Shown: piece after piece, positions 16,034 to 23,241 of the stretch | How the letters are laid out: each line of letters starts with the position of its first letter | Numbering within the stretch: position 1 is the stretch's first letter | DNA from: Flavobacterium sp. BFFFF2 | GTDB lineage: Bacteria > Bacteroidota > Bacteroidia > Flavobacteriales > Flavobacteriaceae | Reading direction: 5' to 3' | NCBI GenBank assembly: GCA_002256385.1 | Contig: NKJD01000024.1 | Location: forward strand, 1 to 54,139 | DNA: 54,139 nt | Program-made: the position numbers and the translations under genes | Notes under the pieces: model-generated | Told to the model about the DNA's origin: nothing | Database searches by the model: none | Seen by the model: only the letters and a program-made list of their open reading frames with translations

Positions 16034-16394
16034 TTGGGTAGTTTTCTTTCTTTACAGCTACTTCAATCGCATCAAATATCCTTTTTAACTTTCTTTTTGT
16101 CTGAATGGGATAACCGCATTTATTACACTTAATGAAAAAACAATCGGCAAAGTCCATTTGAATTTGTGCTTTCAACAATAAGTGATTCTAATTCGGAATT
16201 AATCGATAATAATGCGATGTATGTTGACTTTTGCGTAATTCACACTGCTTTTTTTATTAAAATTGTTAAAACAAAAGTGTTTTTATAAAATCGCTTTTGA
16301 AAATTCAAATGGACAACTGTCCCTTTGAAATTAAAACAAAGCAAGTCCAATCTATTTCTGATAGGTTGCTGATTTTTATAAATGCCCCGATTTT
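16034..16394. other. 361-nt AT-rich gap, no confident feature
   Basis: A 62-residue minus-strand frame (15990-16178, TTG start) contains a CNKCGYP pair of cysteines and could be a gene remnant, but it overlaps the 3' end of the previous gene and lacks a good start. From 16180 the sequence is AT-rich leader DNA before the esterase gene. No terminator or dyad worth naming is seen. Confidence 0.5.
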
Positions 16395-17105
16395 ATGAAA
16401 GAAGAATATTTTAAATGGCATTCGCCCAACCTCAGCAGAGATATTGAAATGCTCGTATTTGGTCATGCCGGTTATCCTGTCATTTTATTTCCCACTTCCA
16501 TGGGGAGCTTTCACGAAAACCGCGACCAGGGACTTATTGAAAGTGCCCGTTGGTTTATTGATCAGGGATTGGTGCAAATTTTTTGCCCAGACAGTATTGA
16601 CAAAGACAGTTTTTACAATAAAACGGTTCATCCGTCGGTGCGCATTCAAAACCATTCGTGGTATGACAAATTTATTTGTCATGAGTTGGTCGAAAAAATA
16701 CGGCACAACACGCATTGGGGCAAGGTAGCTGTCGCGGGTTGCAGTTTTGGCGGCTACCATGCTGCCAATTTTGCCTTTAAACACCCAGGCTATGTAGGTC
16801 ACTTATTTTCGATGGGCGGCGCCTTTTCGATAAAAAGTTTTATGGACGGCCATTGGGATGACACGGTTTTTTATAACAGCCCCGAAGACTACCTTCCCGG
16901 ATTTCAGGACCACGAATTATGGAACATGGACATCGTCCTAGGAACCTCTAATTGGGACATTTGTTTTGACGCCAACTTAAAATTGAGTCAAGTGCTCCAA
17001 CAAAAACAATTAAATCATTGGCTCGACGTCCGGCAAGACCGAGAACACGATTGGCCCGTCTGGAAAGAGATGTTTCCGCATTATTTGTCGAGGATTCAAT
17101 TTTAG
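16395..17105 (+). CDS. Alpha/beta-hydrolase, putative esterase family
   Basis: A 236-residue alpha/beta-hydrolase. The nucleophile elbow is GCSFGG with S117; likely acid and base are D188 (NWDIC) and H218 (REHDW). An early VILFPTSMGSFHENRDQG stretch forms the oxyanion region. The family resembles the esterase-D/mycolyltransferase type, acting on ester or amide bonds of small acyl compounds. It heads the cluster of ATP-grasp, GCS2 and amidotransferase genes, though 177 nt with tandem tracts separate it from the next one. A role releasing or hydrolysing the product is my inference from context. Confidence 0.82.
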   Translation: MKEEYFKWHSPNLSRDIEMLVFGHAGYPVILFPTSMGSFHENRDQGLIESARWFIDQGLVQIFCPDSIDKDSFYNKTVHPSVRIQNHSWYDKFICHELVEKIRHNTHWGKVAVAGCSFGGYHAANFAFKHPGYVGHLFSMGGAFSIKSFMDGHWDDTVFYNSPEDYLPGFQDHELWNMDIVLGTSNWDICFDANLKLSQVLQQKQLNHWLDVRQDREHDWPVWKEMFPHYLSRIQF

Positions 17106-17244
17106 TTTAAAGTTTAAGGTTTAAAATTTAAAATTTAAAGTAGAAGGTTTAAGGTTTTGACAATAATTAAGTGTTGGATTAAAAAATAGCAATGAAATAA
17201 ATAGTGTGTAATTAACCAAATCTTTCAATCTTTCAATCTTTCAA
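17104..17244. repeat. Degenerate tandem tracts between esterase and ATP-grasp genes
   Basis: GTTTAAA/GGTTTAA units at 17104-17158 and three TCTTTCAA units at 17221-17244. The same 7-mer family forms a much longer tract at 51626-51716. Confidence 0.75.
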
Positions 17245-17282
17245 TTAATAATTTAAGTAGTTAAAAACAAATATTATCACAC

Positions 17283-18239
17283 ATGAAGAAAATCGGCATT
17301 TTATTCGGAATGGAGGATACTTTTCCTCAAGCATTTATTGATCGGGTGAACGCAAAAAACGAAAAAGGAATTATAGCAGAAGCAGTACTTATTGACAAGG
17401 CTGTCCAAAATAAACCCTGTGATTATGCGGTCATCATTGATCGGATTTCGCAAGATGTTCCCTTTTACCGTACCTATTTAAAAAACGCCGCTTTAACAGG
17501 TACCGCGGTTTTAAACAACCCTTTTTGGTGGAGCGCAGATGATAAATACTTTAATAACTGTTTGGCTGACACTTTGGGTGTTCCATTGCCAAACACAGTG
17601 ATTGTCCCTTCGGCTGAGCACCCGACTGACACTACTTCAAAATCATTTCGAAACCTAAAATATCCGCTCGATTGGGAAGCGATGTTTGAGTATGTAGGCT
17701 TCCCTGCTTATATGAAACCCTATGCGGGTGGTGGTTGGAAAAATGTATATCGTTTGGAGAGCCGTGACCAATTTTGGGAAATCCATCGTGAAACAGGTCA
17801 ATTGGTGATGTTGTTGCAAGAAGAAATTGTGTTTGATGACTATTACCGCGTATATTGTTTAGGTGGAAAAGCCGTTCGCATTATGCCTTATGAACCGCGT
17901 AATCCGCACCATTTACGCTACGTGGTCGACCGACCAGAACCTTCCAAAAAATTGATGGCCACCATTAAAGACTACACTTTGCGTTTGTGCAAAGGATTGG
18001 GCTACGATTTTAATACGGTGGAATTTGCCATCCGCGACGGCATTCCTTACGCCATTGATTTTGGTAATCCAGCACCAGATGCAGATATTCATTCTGTTGG
18101 GGCCGAAAATTTTGAATGGGTGGTAGAAGAAGCGGCCAAAATGGCCATTGAATACGCCAAAAAACACAAAGACGGCCAAATGAATCTTACTTGGGGTACT
18201 TTCATGCGTGAATCCATTGAACAATCAAAAAGATTTTAA
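17283..18239 (+). CDS. ATP-grasp amide/peptide ligase
   Basis: A 318-residue ATP-grasp enzyme that would join a carboxylate to an amine through an acyl-phosphate. The ATP-binding lysine is K145 in YMKPYAGGGWKNVYR, where the glycines form the mobile loop. QEEI at 179-182 binds the adenine edge, and E247 (NTVEF), D259 and N262 (AIDFGNPAPDAD) are the likely magnesium ligands. The substrate is unknown. It precedes the GCS2-type ligase by 34 nt in the same operon. It resembles small stand-alone ATP-grasps of amidoligase operons rather than RimK or D-Ala-D-Ala ligase. Confidence 0.85.
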   Translation: MKKIGILFGMEDTFPQAFIDRVNAKNEKGIIAEAVLIDKAVQNKPCDYAVIIDRISQDVPFYRTYLKNAALTGTAVLNNPFWWSADDKYFNNCLADTLGVPLPNTVIVPSAEHPTDTTSKSFRNLKYPLDWEAMFEYVGFPAYMKPYAGGGWKNVYRLESRDQFWEIHRETGQLVMLLQEEIVFDDYYRVYCLGGKAVRIMPYEPRNPHHLRYVVDRPEPSKKLMATIKDYTLRLCKGLGYDFNTVEFAIRDGIPYAIDFGNPAPDADIHSVGAENFEWVVEEAAKMAIEYAKKHKDGQMNLTWGTFMRESIEQSKRF

Positions 18240-18273
18240 ATTAACAAGAGCCTTTTCCGGGTAAACAACCATT

Positions 18274-19386
18274 ATGAGAATCAAAAAGCTACCCATTTTT
18301 ACTTTAGGTGTCGAAGAAGAATATCAAATTATTGATCCGGACACCCGCGACTTGCGGTCTCATTTATCAAAGATTGTAGATGGGGCCAAAATTATTCTGA
18401 ACGAACAGGTAAAAGCCGAAATGCACCAATCGGTGGTAGAAGTGGGCACCAATATTTGCAAAAATGTGGCGGAGGCCCGCAATGAGATTCGTTTTTTAAG
18501 AAGTAAAATTGTTGAACTGGCAGACAAACAAGGTTTGGTCGTGGGTGGTGCAGGTACCCATCCATTTTCGCGTTGGCAAGACCAACCGATTACGGACGAT
18601 CCGCGCTATCACCACATTGTGAATGAATTGCAAGATGCTGCCCGATCAAACCTTATTTTTGGAATGCATTGCCACGTGGGCATTGAAAACCGTGAAATTG
18701 GGTTGCAATTAATGAACCAAGCGTGTTATTTCTTGCCACATATTTTTGCTTTATCGACCAACTCGCCTTTTTGGGAAGGCCGAAACACGGGGTATAAATC
18801 ATTCAGAACCAAGGTTTTTGATAAATTTCCACGGACAGGATTACCCGAATATTTTGACAGCGTGCAAGCTTATGACAATTATTTGGAAACGCTGGTTAAA
18901 ACCAATTGCATTGACAACCCCAAAAAAATATGGTGGGATTTGCGTTTGCACCCCTTTTACAACACCATTGAGTTCCGCATTTGCGACATGTGCCTCACCG
19001 TAGATGAAGCCATGTGCATCGTGGCATTGATTCAAGCCATTGTGGCCAAATTGTACAAGTTAACATTGGGCAACACCAGTTTTAACATTTACCGCTTGGC
19101 CCTGATAAAGGAAAATAAATTTAGAGCGGCCCGCTACGGAATTGATGGCCATTTAATTGACTTTGGCCTGAAGGAAGAAACACCTACGCAAGATCTCATC
19201 TTGGAATTGCTCGATTTTGTAGATGATGTGGTCGATGAATTGGGCAGTCGTGAACAAATCAACTATGTGCATACCATTTTACGCGAAGGAACAGGAGCCA
19301 ATAAACAGCTGCAAGTCTTTGAAGCGACCAATAGTTTGGTAGCCGTTGTGGACATGATTACTGGTGAATTTACCAAAGGATTGTAG
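18274..19386 (+). CDS. Carboxylate-amine ligase, GCS2/YbdK family
   Basis: A 370-residue member of the glutamate-cysteine ligase 2 family. The first strand has FTLGVEEEYQIID, with metal-binding acidic residues at 14-16. GMHCHVGIEN near residue 131, the WWDLRLHPFYNTIEFRICD segment near residue 211, and GTGANKQLQVFE near the end are all diagnostic. These enzymes couple ATP hydrolysis to forming a gamma-glutamyl-like amide; some have weak glutamate-cysteine ligase activity, but the true substrate is usually unknown. It sits between an ATP-grasp gene and a glutamine amidotransferase gene. Confidence 0.92.
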   Translation: MRIKKLPIFTLGVEEEYQIIDPDTRDLRSHLSKIVDGAKIILNEQVKAEMHQSVVEVGTNICKNVAEARNEIRFLRSKIVELADKQGLVVGGAGTHPFSRWQDQPITDDPRYHHIVNELQDAARSNLIFGMHCHVGIENREIGLQLMNQACYFLPHIFALSTNSPFWEGRNTGYKSFRTKVFDKFPRTGLPEYFDSVQAYDNYLETLVKTNCIDNPKKIWWDLRLHPFYNTIEFRICDMCLTVDEAMCIVALIQAIVAKLYKLTLGNTSFNIYRLALIKENKFRAARYGIDGHLIDFGLKEETPTQDLILELLDFVDDVVDELGSREQINYVHTILREGTGANKQLQVFEATNSLVAVVDMITGEFTKGL

Positions 19387-19443
19387 GCAATTGTAAAATA
19401 TACAGTAACTTAGCTTTCTTTTTCTCAAAATGCCCCACTGCTC

Positions 19444-20298
19444 ATGAATGCAAATTCCGCTTCTTCGTTTTCTAAACCTCTTTTTTCGGTTGCCATTTTA
19501 GACATGTACAATGGCGAACCCAATCAGGGGATGCGTTGTATTTTAGACATTTTGACCCGTTTTTCGGGCTTGGTTCAATACGAGATTTTTGATGTGCGAA
19601 AAGAGGCAAAATTGCCGAAAATATCCTCTTTTGATTTGTACATTTCAACTGGCGGACCAGGCAATCCGATGGAAGGCGATGGAACTTGGGATGTTGCTTA
19701 TTATCAATTCATTGACCAGTTAAGCCTTTGGAACCGCCAACAACCGATCAAGAAGTATGTGCTGTTTATTTGCCATTCCTTTCAAATGGCTTGTCTGCAT
19801 TTTGGCTTGGCGCAGGTAACCAAACGCCAATCCACTTCGTTTGGCGTGATGAGTATTCACAAAGTGGAAACAGGACACACCGATCCTTTGTTTCAGGGGC
19901 TCAATAACCCATTTTGGGGAATTGATAGCCGTGAATACCAGGTAGTTCAGCCAGATCATGCCATATTTAAAAATAAGGGAGCTCAAATTATTTCATTGGA
20001 AAAAATAAGAACCCATGTGGAATATGAACGTGCCATTATGGGCGTTCGGTTTACACCTGAAATGGTCGGATTGCAATTTCATCCTGAGGCTGATCCCATA
20101 AGTTTTATTGCCAATTTGCGTGATGCAGAAAAGCGCAACCGCATTATTGCCATGAAAGGAAAAAAACGATTCCGCGACATGCTCGAAGACCTATGTGACG
20201 ACAATAAAATTTACAAAACAAACGAAACCATTATCCCCAACTTTATTCGCCAATCTATTAATCAATTAATGGAACAACGAAAAATGGAAGTCAATTAA
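19444..20298 (+). CDS. Class I glutamine amidotransferase-like protein
   Basis: A 284-residue GATase-1 domain protein. Likely nucleophile C110 lies in VLFICHSFQMAC, and H213 with E215 lie in GLQFHPEADP, completing the triad. An early STGGPGNPMEGDG loop forms the oxyanion region. Such domains release ammonia from glutamine or cleave gamma-glutamyl bonds. With no synthetase fused, it may feed ammonia to a neighbouring ligase or hydrolyse a gamma-glutamyl intermediate made by the upstream GCS2 enzyme. About 50 extra residues after the catalytic part are helical and basic. The next gene starts 8 nt later. Confidence 0.88.
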   Translation: MNANSASSFSKPLFSVAILDMYNGEPNQGMRCILDILTRFSGLVQYEIFDVRKEAKLPKISSFDLYISTGGPGNPMEGDGTWDVAYYQFIDQLSLWNRQQPIKKYVLFICHSFQMACLHFGLAQVTKRQSTSFGVMSIHKVETGHTDPLFQGLNNPFWGIDSREYQVVQPDHAIFKNKGAQIISLEKIRTHVEYERAIMGVRFTPEMVGLQFHPEADPISFIANLRDAEKRNRIIAMKGKKRFRDMLEDLCDDNKIYKTNETIIPNFIRQSINQLMEQRKMEVN

Positions 20299-20306
20299 TA
20301 CCATTT

Positions 20307-21497
20307 ATGGAAACCCACTTACGCGCCCAATTCAATGCGCAATTTTCAACATTAAAATATGAAGCGGTACTTGAAAGCATTTCAAATGACTTTGGGTACA
20401 CCCCGACTTTCCGCTTAGGCGAAACCCCCTTTTTTATTCCTGAACACCTCAAAGATGCTTTGATTGATGGATTCAATCAGGTGGTGGATGCCATTTTAGC
20501 ACCCAATTTTAAAGAGAAAACTGAACGGGCCTTAGATTTAAACATCCGAGTACCGGGCTTTGAAGGCAAGCCCCATTTTTTGGCTGTCGATTTTGGCATT
20601 TGCGAAGAAGCTGGGCACATCGTTCCCAAGTTGATTGAAGTGCAAGGATTTCCCTCCTTGTTTAATTTTCAAAGCCATTTGGCTGCGGCCTTTAAAAAAA
20701 CTTACCCCGACTTTGGCCATTTAACCCCGTATTTTAATGGGTTGACTCCCGAAACCTACATGGATGAAATGAGGCACCTCATTTTGGGCGATTCCAAACC
20801 AGAACAGGTGATTTTATTAGAAATTGAACCTCATTTACAAAATACCCGCATCGACTTTTTGTATGCCGAACGCGATTTTGGCATTAAAATAGTTTGTGTG
20901 ACTGAGGTATATGAAAAGGAAAATCAATTATTTTACACCTCAGAAACGGGAGAACCCATCCGGATTGAACGCATTTATAACCGGGTCATTTTTGACGAAT
21001 TAAACACCCGCAAAGACTTAAACCTGCGGTTCGATTTCACCAAAAACTATGACGTTTATTGGGTGGGGCACCCCAATTGGTTTTTCCGAATTAGCAAATT
21101 CATTTTACCTTTTTTAAAAGGCCCCTATTTTATAGATACCCAATTGGTCAGTGACATCAAAGAATGGCCTACCGACTTGGAAAATTACGTATTGAAACCC
21201 TTGTTTTCATTTTCAGGTTCCGGTGTCATTTTTCACGTAACAAAGGCTGATTTAGAAGCCGTCCAAGACAAAGACTTATACATTTTACAAAAAAAAGTAC
21301 ATTATGCCCCCATTATTCAAGCGCCCGACGGCGGGGTAAAAGCAGAAGTGCGTTTGTTGGCTATTTGGTCCGAAGGCGCCGAACGCCCTCGCCTTGTAAC
21401 CAATTTGGTTCGTCTGAGCAGAGGGGAAATGATAGGGGTGAAATTCAACAAAGACAAAACGTGGGTTGGCGGCACTTTTGGATTGTTTGAGCAGTAA
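20307..21497 (+). CDS. ATP-grasp-like protein, unknown substrate
   Basis: A 396-residue protein that I do not recognise by name. The C-terminal third reads as an ATP-grasp fold: K297 in NYVLKPLFSFSGSGVIF (nucleotide lysine and glycine loop), QKKV at 328-331, E347 and R349 in AEVRLLAIW, and N366 in TNLVRLSRG as probable metal ligands. An earlier PKLIEVQGFPSLFNFQ segment recalls the substrate side of glutathionylspermidine-synthetase-like ATP-grasps. It closes the amidoligase cluster, 8 nt after the amidotransferase, so two ATP-grasp enzymes flank the GCS2 and GATase genes. Confidence 0.72.
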   Translation: METHLRAQFNAQFSTLKYEAVLESISNDFGYTPTFRLGETPFFIPEHLKDALIDGFNQVVDAILAPNFKEKTERALDLNIRVPGFEGKPHFLAVDFGICEEAGHIVPKLIEVQGFPSLFNFQSHLAAAFKKTYPDFGHLTPYFNGLTPETYMDEMRHLILGDSKPEQVILLEIEPHLQNTRIDFLYAERDFGIKIVCVTEVYEKENQLFYTSETGEPIRIERIYNRVIFDELNTRKDLNLRFDFTKNYDVYWVGHPNWFFRISKFILPFLKGPYFIDTQLVSDIKEWPTDLENYVLKPLFSFSGSGVIFHVTKADLEAVQDKDLYILQKKVHYAPIIQAPDGGVKAEVRLLAIWSEGAERPRLVTNLVRLSRGEMIGVKFNKDKTWVGGTFGLFEQ

Positions 21498-21565
21498 ACC
21501 AACTAAATTCCTTTTAACTGCATAAACCAGCCACTCAAAGTAGTCATTTGGGTGAAAATAGTTCG

Positions 21566-21573
21566 TATTTTTG
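21566..21573 (+). promoter_or_regulatory. -7 box (TATTTTTG) directly upstream of smpB
   Basis: Matches TAnnTTTG and ends 4 nt before the smpB ATG, so smpB would be almost leaderless. A TTTG at 21547 has only a 15-nt spacer, shorter than usual. Confidence 0.4.
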
Positions 21574-21577
21574 ACCC

Positions 21578-22030
21578 ATGGAAAAAACAATCAACATCCA
21601 AAACAAAAGGGCTCGGTTCGATTTTGAAATTCTTGAAACTTATACCGCGGGTATGGTTTTGGCAGGTTCCGAAATCAAGTCGATACGTTTGGGCAAAGCA
21701 GCCATAGTGGATAGTTTTTGTGAATTTCACAACGGCGAGTTATTTGTAATTAACTCGCAAATTGAAGAATACAGTTTTAGCAGGCATTTTAACCACAAAG
21801 CTAAAAGCGAACGCAAACTCTTGTTGCAACGCAAAGAACTCAAAAAATTAGAACGCCAAGTTGATGTTAAGGGACTGACATTGATTCCCTTAAAACTTTA
21901 TATCAATGAAAAAGGCTGGGCCAAATTAGATATTGGTCTGTGTCGGGGTAAAAAAGATTTTGACAAGCGCGAAACACTCAAAGACCGTGACGTCAAGCGC
22001 GATTTGGATCGGATTAAAAGAACTTATTAA
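21578..22030 (+). CDS. smpB: SsrA-binding protein SmpB
   Basis: A 150-residue tmRNA partner that brings tmRNA to stalled ribosomes for trans-translation. Family features are visible: the IQNKRARFDFEILETYTAGMVLAGSEIKSIR oligonucleotide-binding start, EEYSFSRHFNHKAKSERKLLL, and the C-terminal basic tail KKDFDKRETLKDRDVKRDLDRI. Length is normal. It is a single gene convergent with pcm, and the 27 nt between them hold no obvious terminator. Confidence 0.97.
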   Translation: MEKTINIQNKRARFDFEILETYTAGMVLAGSEIKSIRLGKAAIVDSFCEFHNGELFVINSQIEEYSFSRHFNHKAKSERKLLLQRKELKKLERQVDVKGLTLIPLKLYINEKGWAKLDIGLCRGKKDFDKRETLKDRDVKRDLDRIKRTY

Positions 22031-22057
22031 ATCCAGAATAAATATAAGGAATTGGGG

Positions 22058-22699
22058 CTAAGCCTTATTTTCCAATAATGGAACGAACTTACAAGGCCCA
22101 AATTCGTATTTCTCAAAACGCGTTTCGTCCGTTCGGACAAACACTGTCATGATTTGTTCTTTTTCGCCCAATGGAATTACCAATCGGCCAGTAACTTTTA
22201 CTTGAGCCAACAAGGCAGGTGGAATTACGGGCGCACCAGCCGTTACTAAAATGGCATCGTAAGGGGCAAATTCGGGTAAGCCTTTGTATCCGTCGCCAAA
22301 TACCAATTTCTTGGGCCGAATGGCTAATTTAGGGAGCAATAACGAGGTGGTTTTAAATAACTCCAATTGGCGTTCAATGCTGTACACCTTTAAGCCCATG
22401 GCACAAAGCACCGCGGTTTGATAACCAGACCCCGTACCAATTTCAAGGACTTTTTCGTCTTTATTCACTTGAAGCAATTGACTTTGCCACGCCACTGTAT
22501 AGGGCTGTGAAATGGTTTGTCCTGCACCAATGGGAAATGCCTGATCTTGGTAAGCAAAATTTTCGAAGCTAGAATCTAAAAACAAATGCCGAGGAATAGC
22601 ACGAATCGCATCCAAAACATGCTTATTTTGGATGCCCTTTTGCTGCAGTTTATCGGCCAATTGATTGCGCAATCCTTGATGTTTGGAAGTGTCTTTCAC
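22058..22699 (-). CDS. pcm: Protein-L-isoaspartate O-methyltransferase
   Basis: A 213-residue SAM-dependent enzyme that methylates damaged isoaspartyl residues so they can be repaired. Motif I is VLEIGTGSGYQTAVLCAMG; the PIGAGQTISQPYTVAWQSQLL substrate loop before it and the later GYKGLPEFAPYDAILVTAGAPVIPPALLAQ block are diagnostic. Length is normal. The gene is monocistronic on the minus strand, convergent with smpB and separated from the DUF3276 gene by that gene's terminator. Confidence 0.95.
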   Translation of the reverse strand: MKDTSKHQGLRNQLADKLQQKGIQNKHVLDAIRAIPRHLFLDSSFENFAYQDQAFPIGAGQTISQPYTVAWQSQLLQVNKDEKVLEIGTGSGYQTAVLCAMGLKVYSIERQLELFKTTSLLLPKLAIRPKKLVFGDGYKGLPEFAPYDAILVTAGAPVIPPALLAQVKVTGRLVIPLGEKEQIMTVFVRTDETRFEKYEFGPCKFVPLLENKA

Positions 22700-22719
22700 A
22701 GTGTGGTTGAAGTCAAGCC

Positions 22720-22756
22720 ATAAAAAAAGTCTAAAAACAACTGCTTTTAGACTTTA
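22720..22756 (-). terminator. Intrinsic terminator of the DUF3276 gene
   Basis: AAGTCTAAAA at 22727-22736 and TTTTAGACTT at 22745-22754 form a perfect 10-bp stem. On the minus strand it ends in a run of seven Ts. Confidence 0.85.
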
Positions 22757-22773
22757 GGTGGTCGTTTTTTTTG

Positions 22774-23145
22774 TTAAATATCGTCAAAATCAATATCCGT
22801 GAAACTTTTGTCCATTTTTGGATCTTCTTCGTCGGCTAATAATTCACGTTTATAGTCGCGCTGGTGTCGCTCAGAAATCACTTCTTCGCCTTTACTTTCC
22901 AGCACATATTGGGTCATCTCGTTGAGTATATCGCTAAAGGCGGCAAAATCTTCTTTGTACAAATAAATTTTGTGCTTTTTAAAATGAAATGAGCCATCTT
23001 CTTCGGTAAATTTTTTGCTCTCCGTAATGGTCACATAATAGTCATCAGCTTTGGTTGAACGGACATCAAAAAAGTAAGTTCGCCTACCTGCTCGTAATAC
23101 TTTGGAATAAATTTCCTCCTTTTCGGCCATGTCATTGTCTCTCAT
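22774..23145 (-). CDS. DUF3276 family protein (PUR-alpha-like)
   Basis: A 123-residue protein of the DUF3276 family, characteristic of Bacteroidota. The core KVLRAGRRTYFFDVRSTKADDYYVTITESKKF followed by HKIYLYKEDFAAFSDILNEM is one PUR repeat, a fold that in relatives binds single-stranded nucleic acid and dimerises. The tail is acidic, ending DIDFDDI. A role in nucleic-acid binding is inferred from the family only. The ATG at 23130 is an alternative start. It has its own promoter with a dyad and its own terminator. Confidence 0.9.
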   Translation of the reverse strand: MRDNDMAEKEEIYSKVLRAGRRTYFFDVRSTKADDYYVTITESKKFTEEDGSFHFKKHKIYLYKEDFAAFSDILNEMTQYVLESKGEEVISERHQRDYKRELLADEEDPKMDKSFTDIDFDDI

Positions 23146-23179
23146 AATCGTACGGTCAAAGAATTAATTTAAAACACTG

Positions 23180-23209
23180 CAAAGTAAACATGCGATGTTT
23201 ACAAACCAA
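23180..23209 (-). promoter_or_regulatory. Promoter of the DUF3276 gene with an 8-bp dyad in its spacer
   Basis: Minus strand: TTG at 23207-23209, a 19-nt spacer, then TTACTTTG (23180-23187, 7 of 8 to TAnnTTTG). GTAAACAT-GCG-ATGTTTAC at 23184-23202 is a perfect dyad that lies between and over the boxes, a placement suited to an operator. Confidence 0.5.
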
Positions 23210-23241
23210 AATTGGCACTTTTTTTTTAAAATGCAAAACAT

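Noticed and set aside
15990..16178. 62-residue minus-strand frame with CNKCGYP
   Set aside because: TTG start, overlap with the previous gene's 3' end and no known family; at best a remnant.
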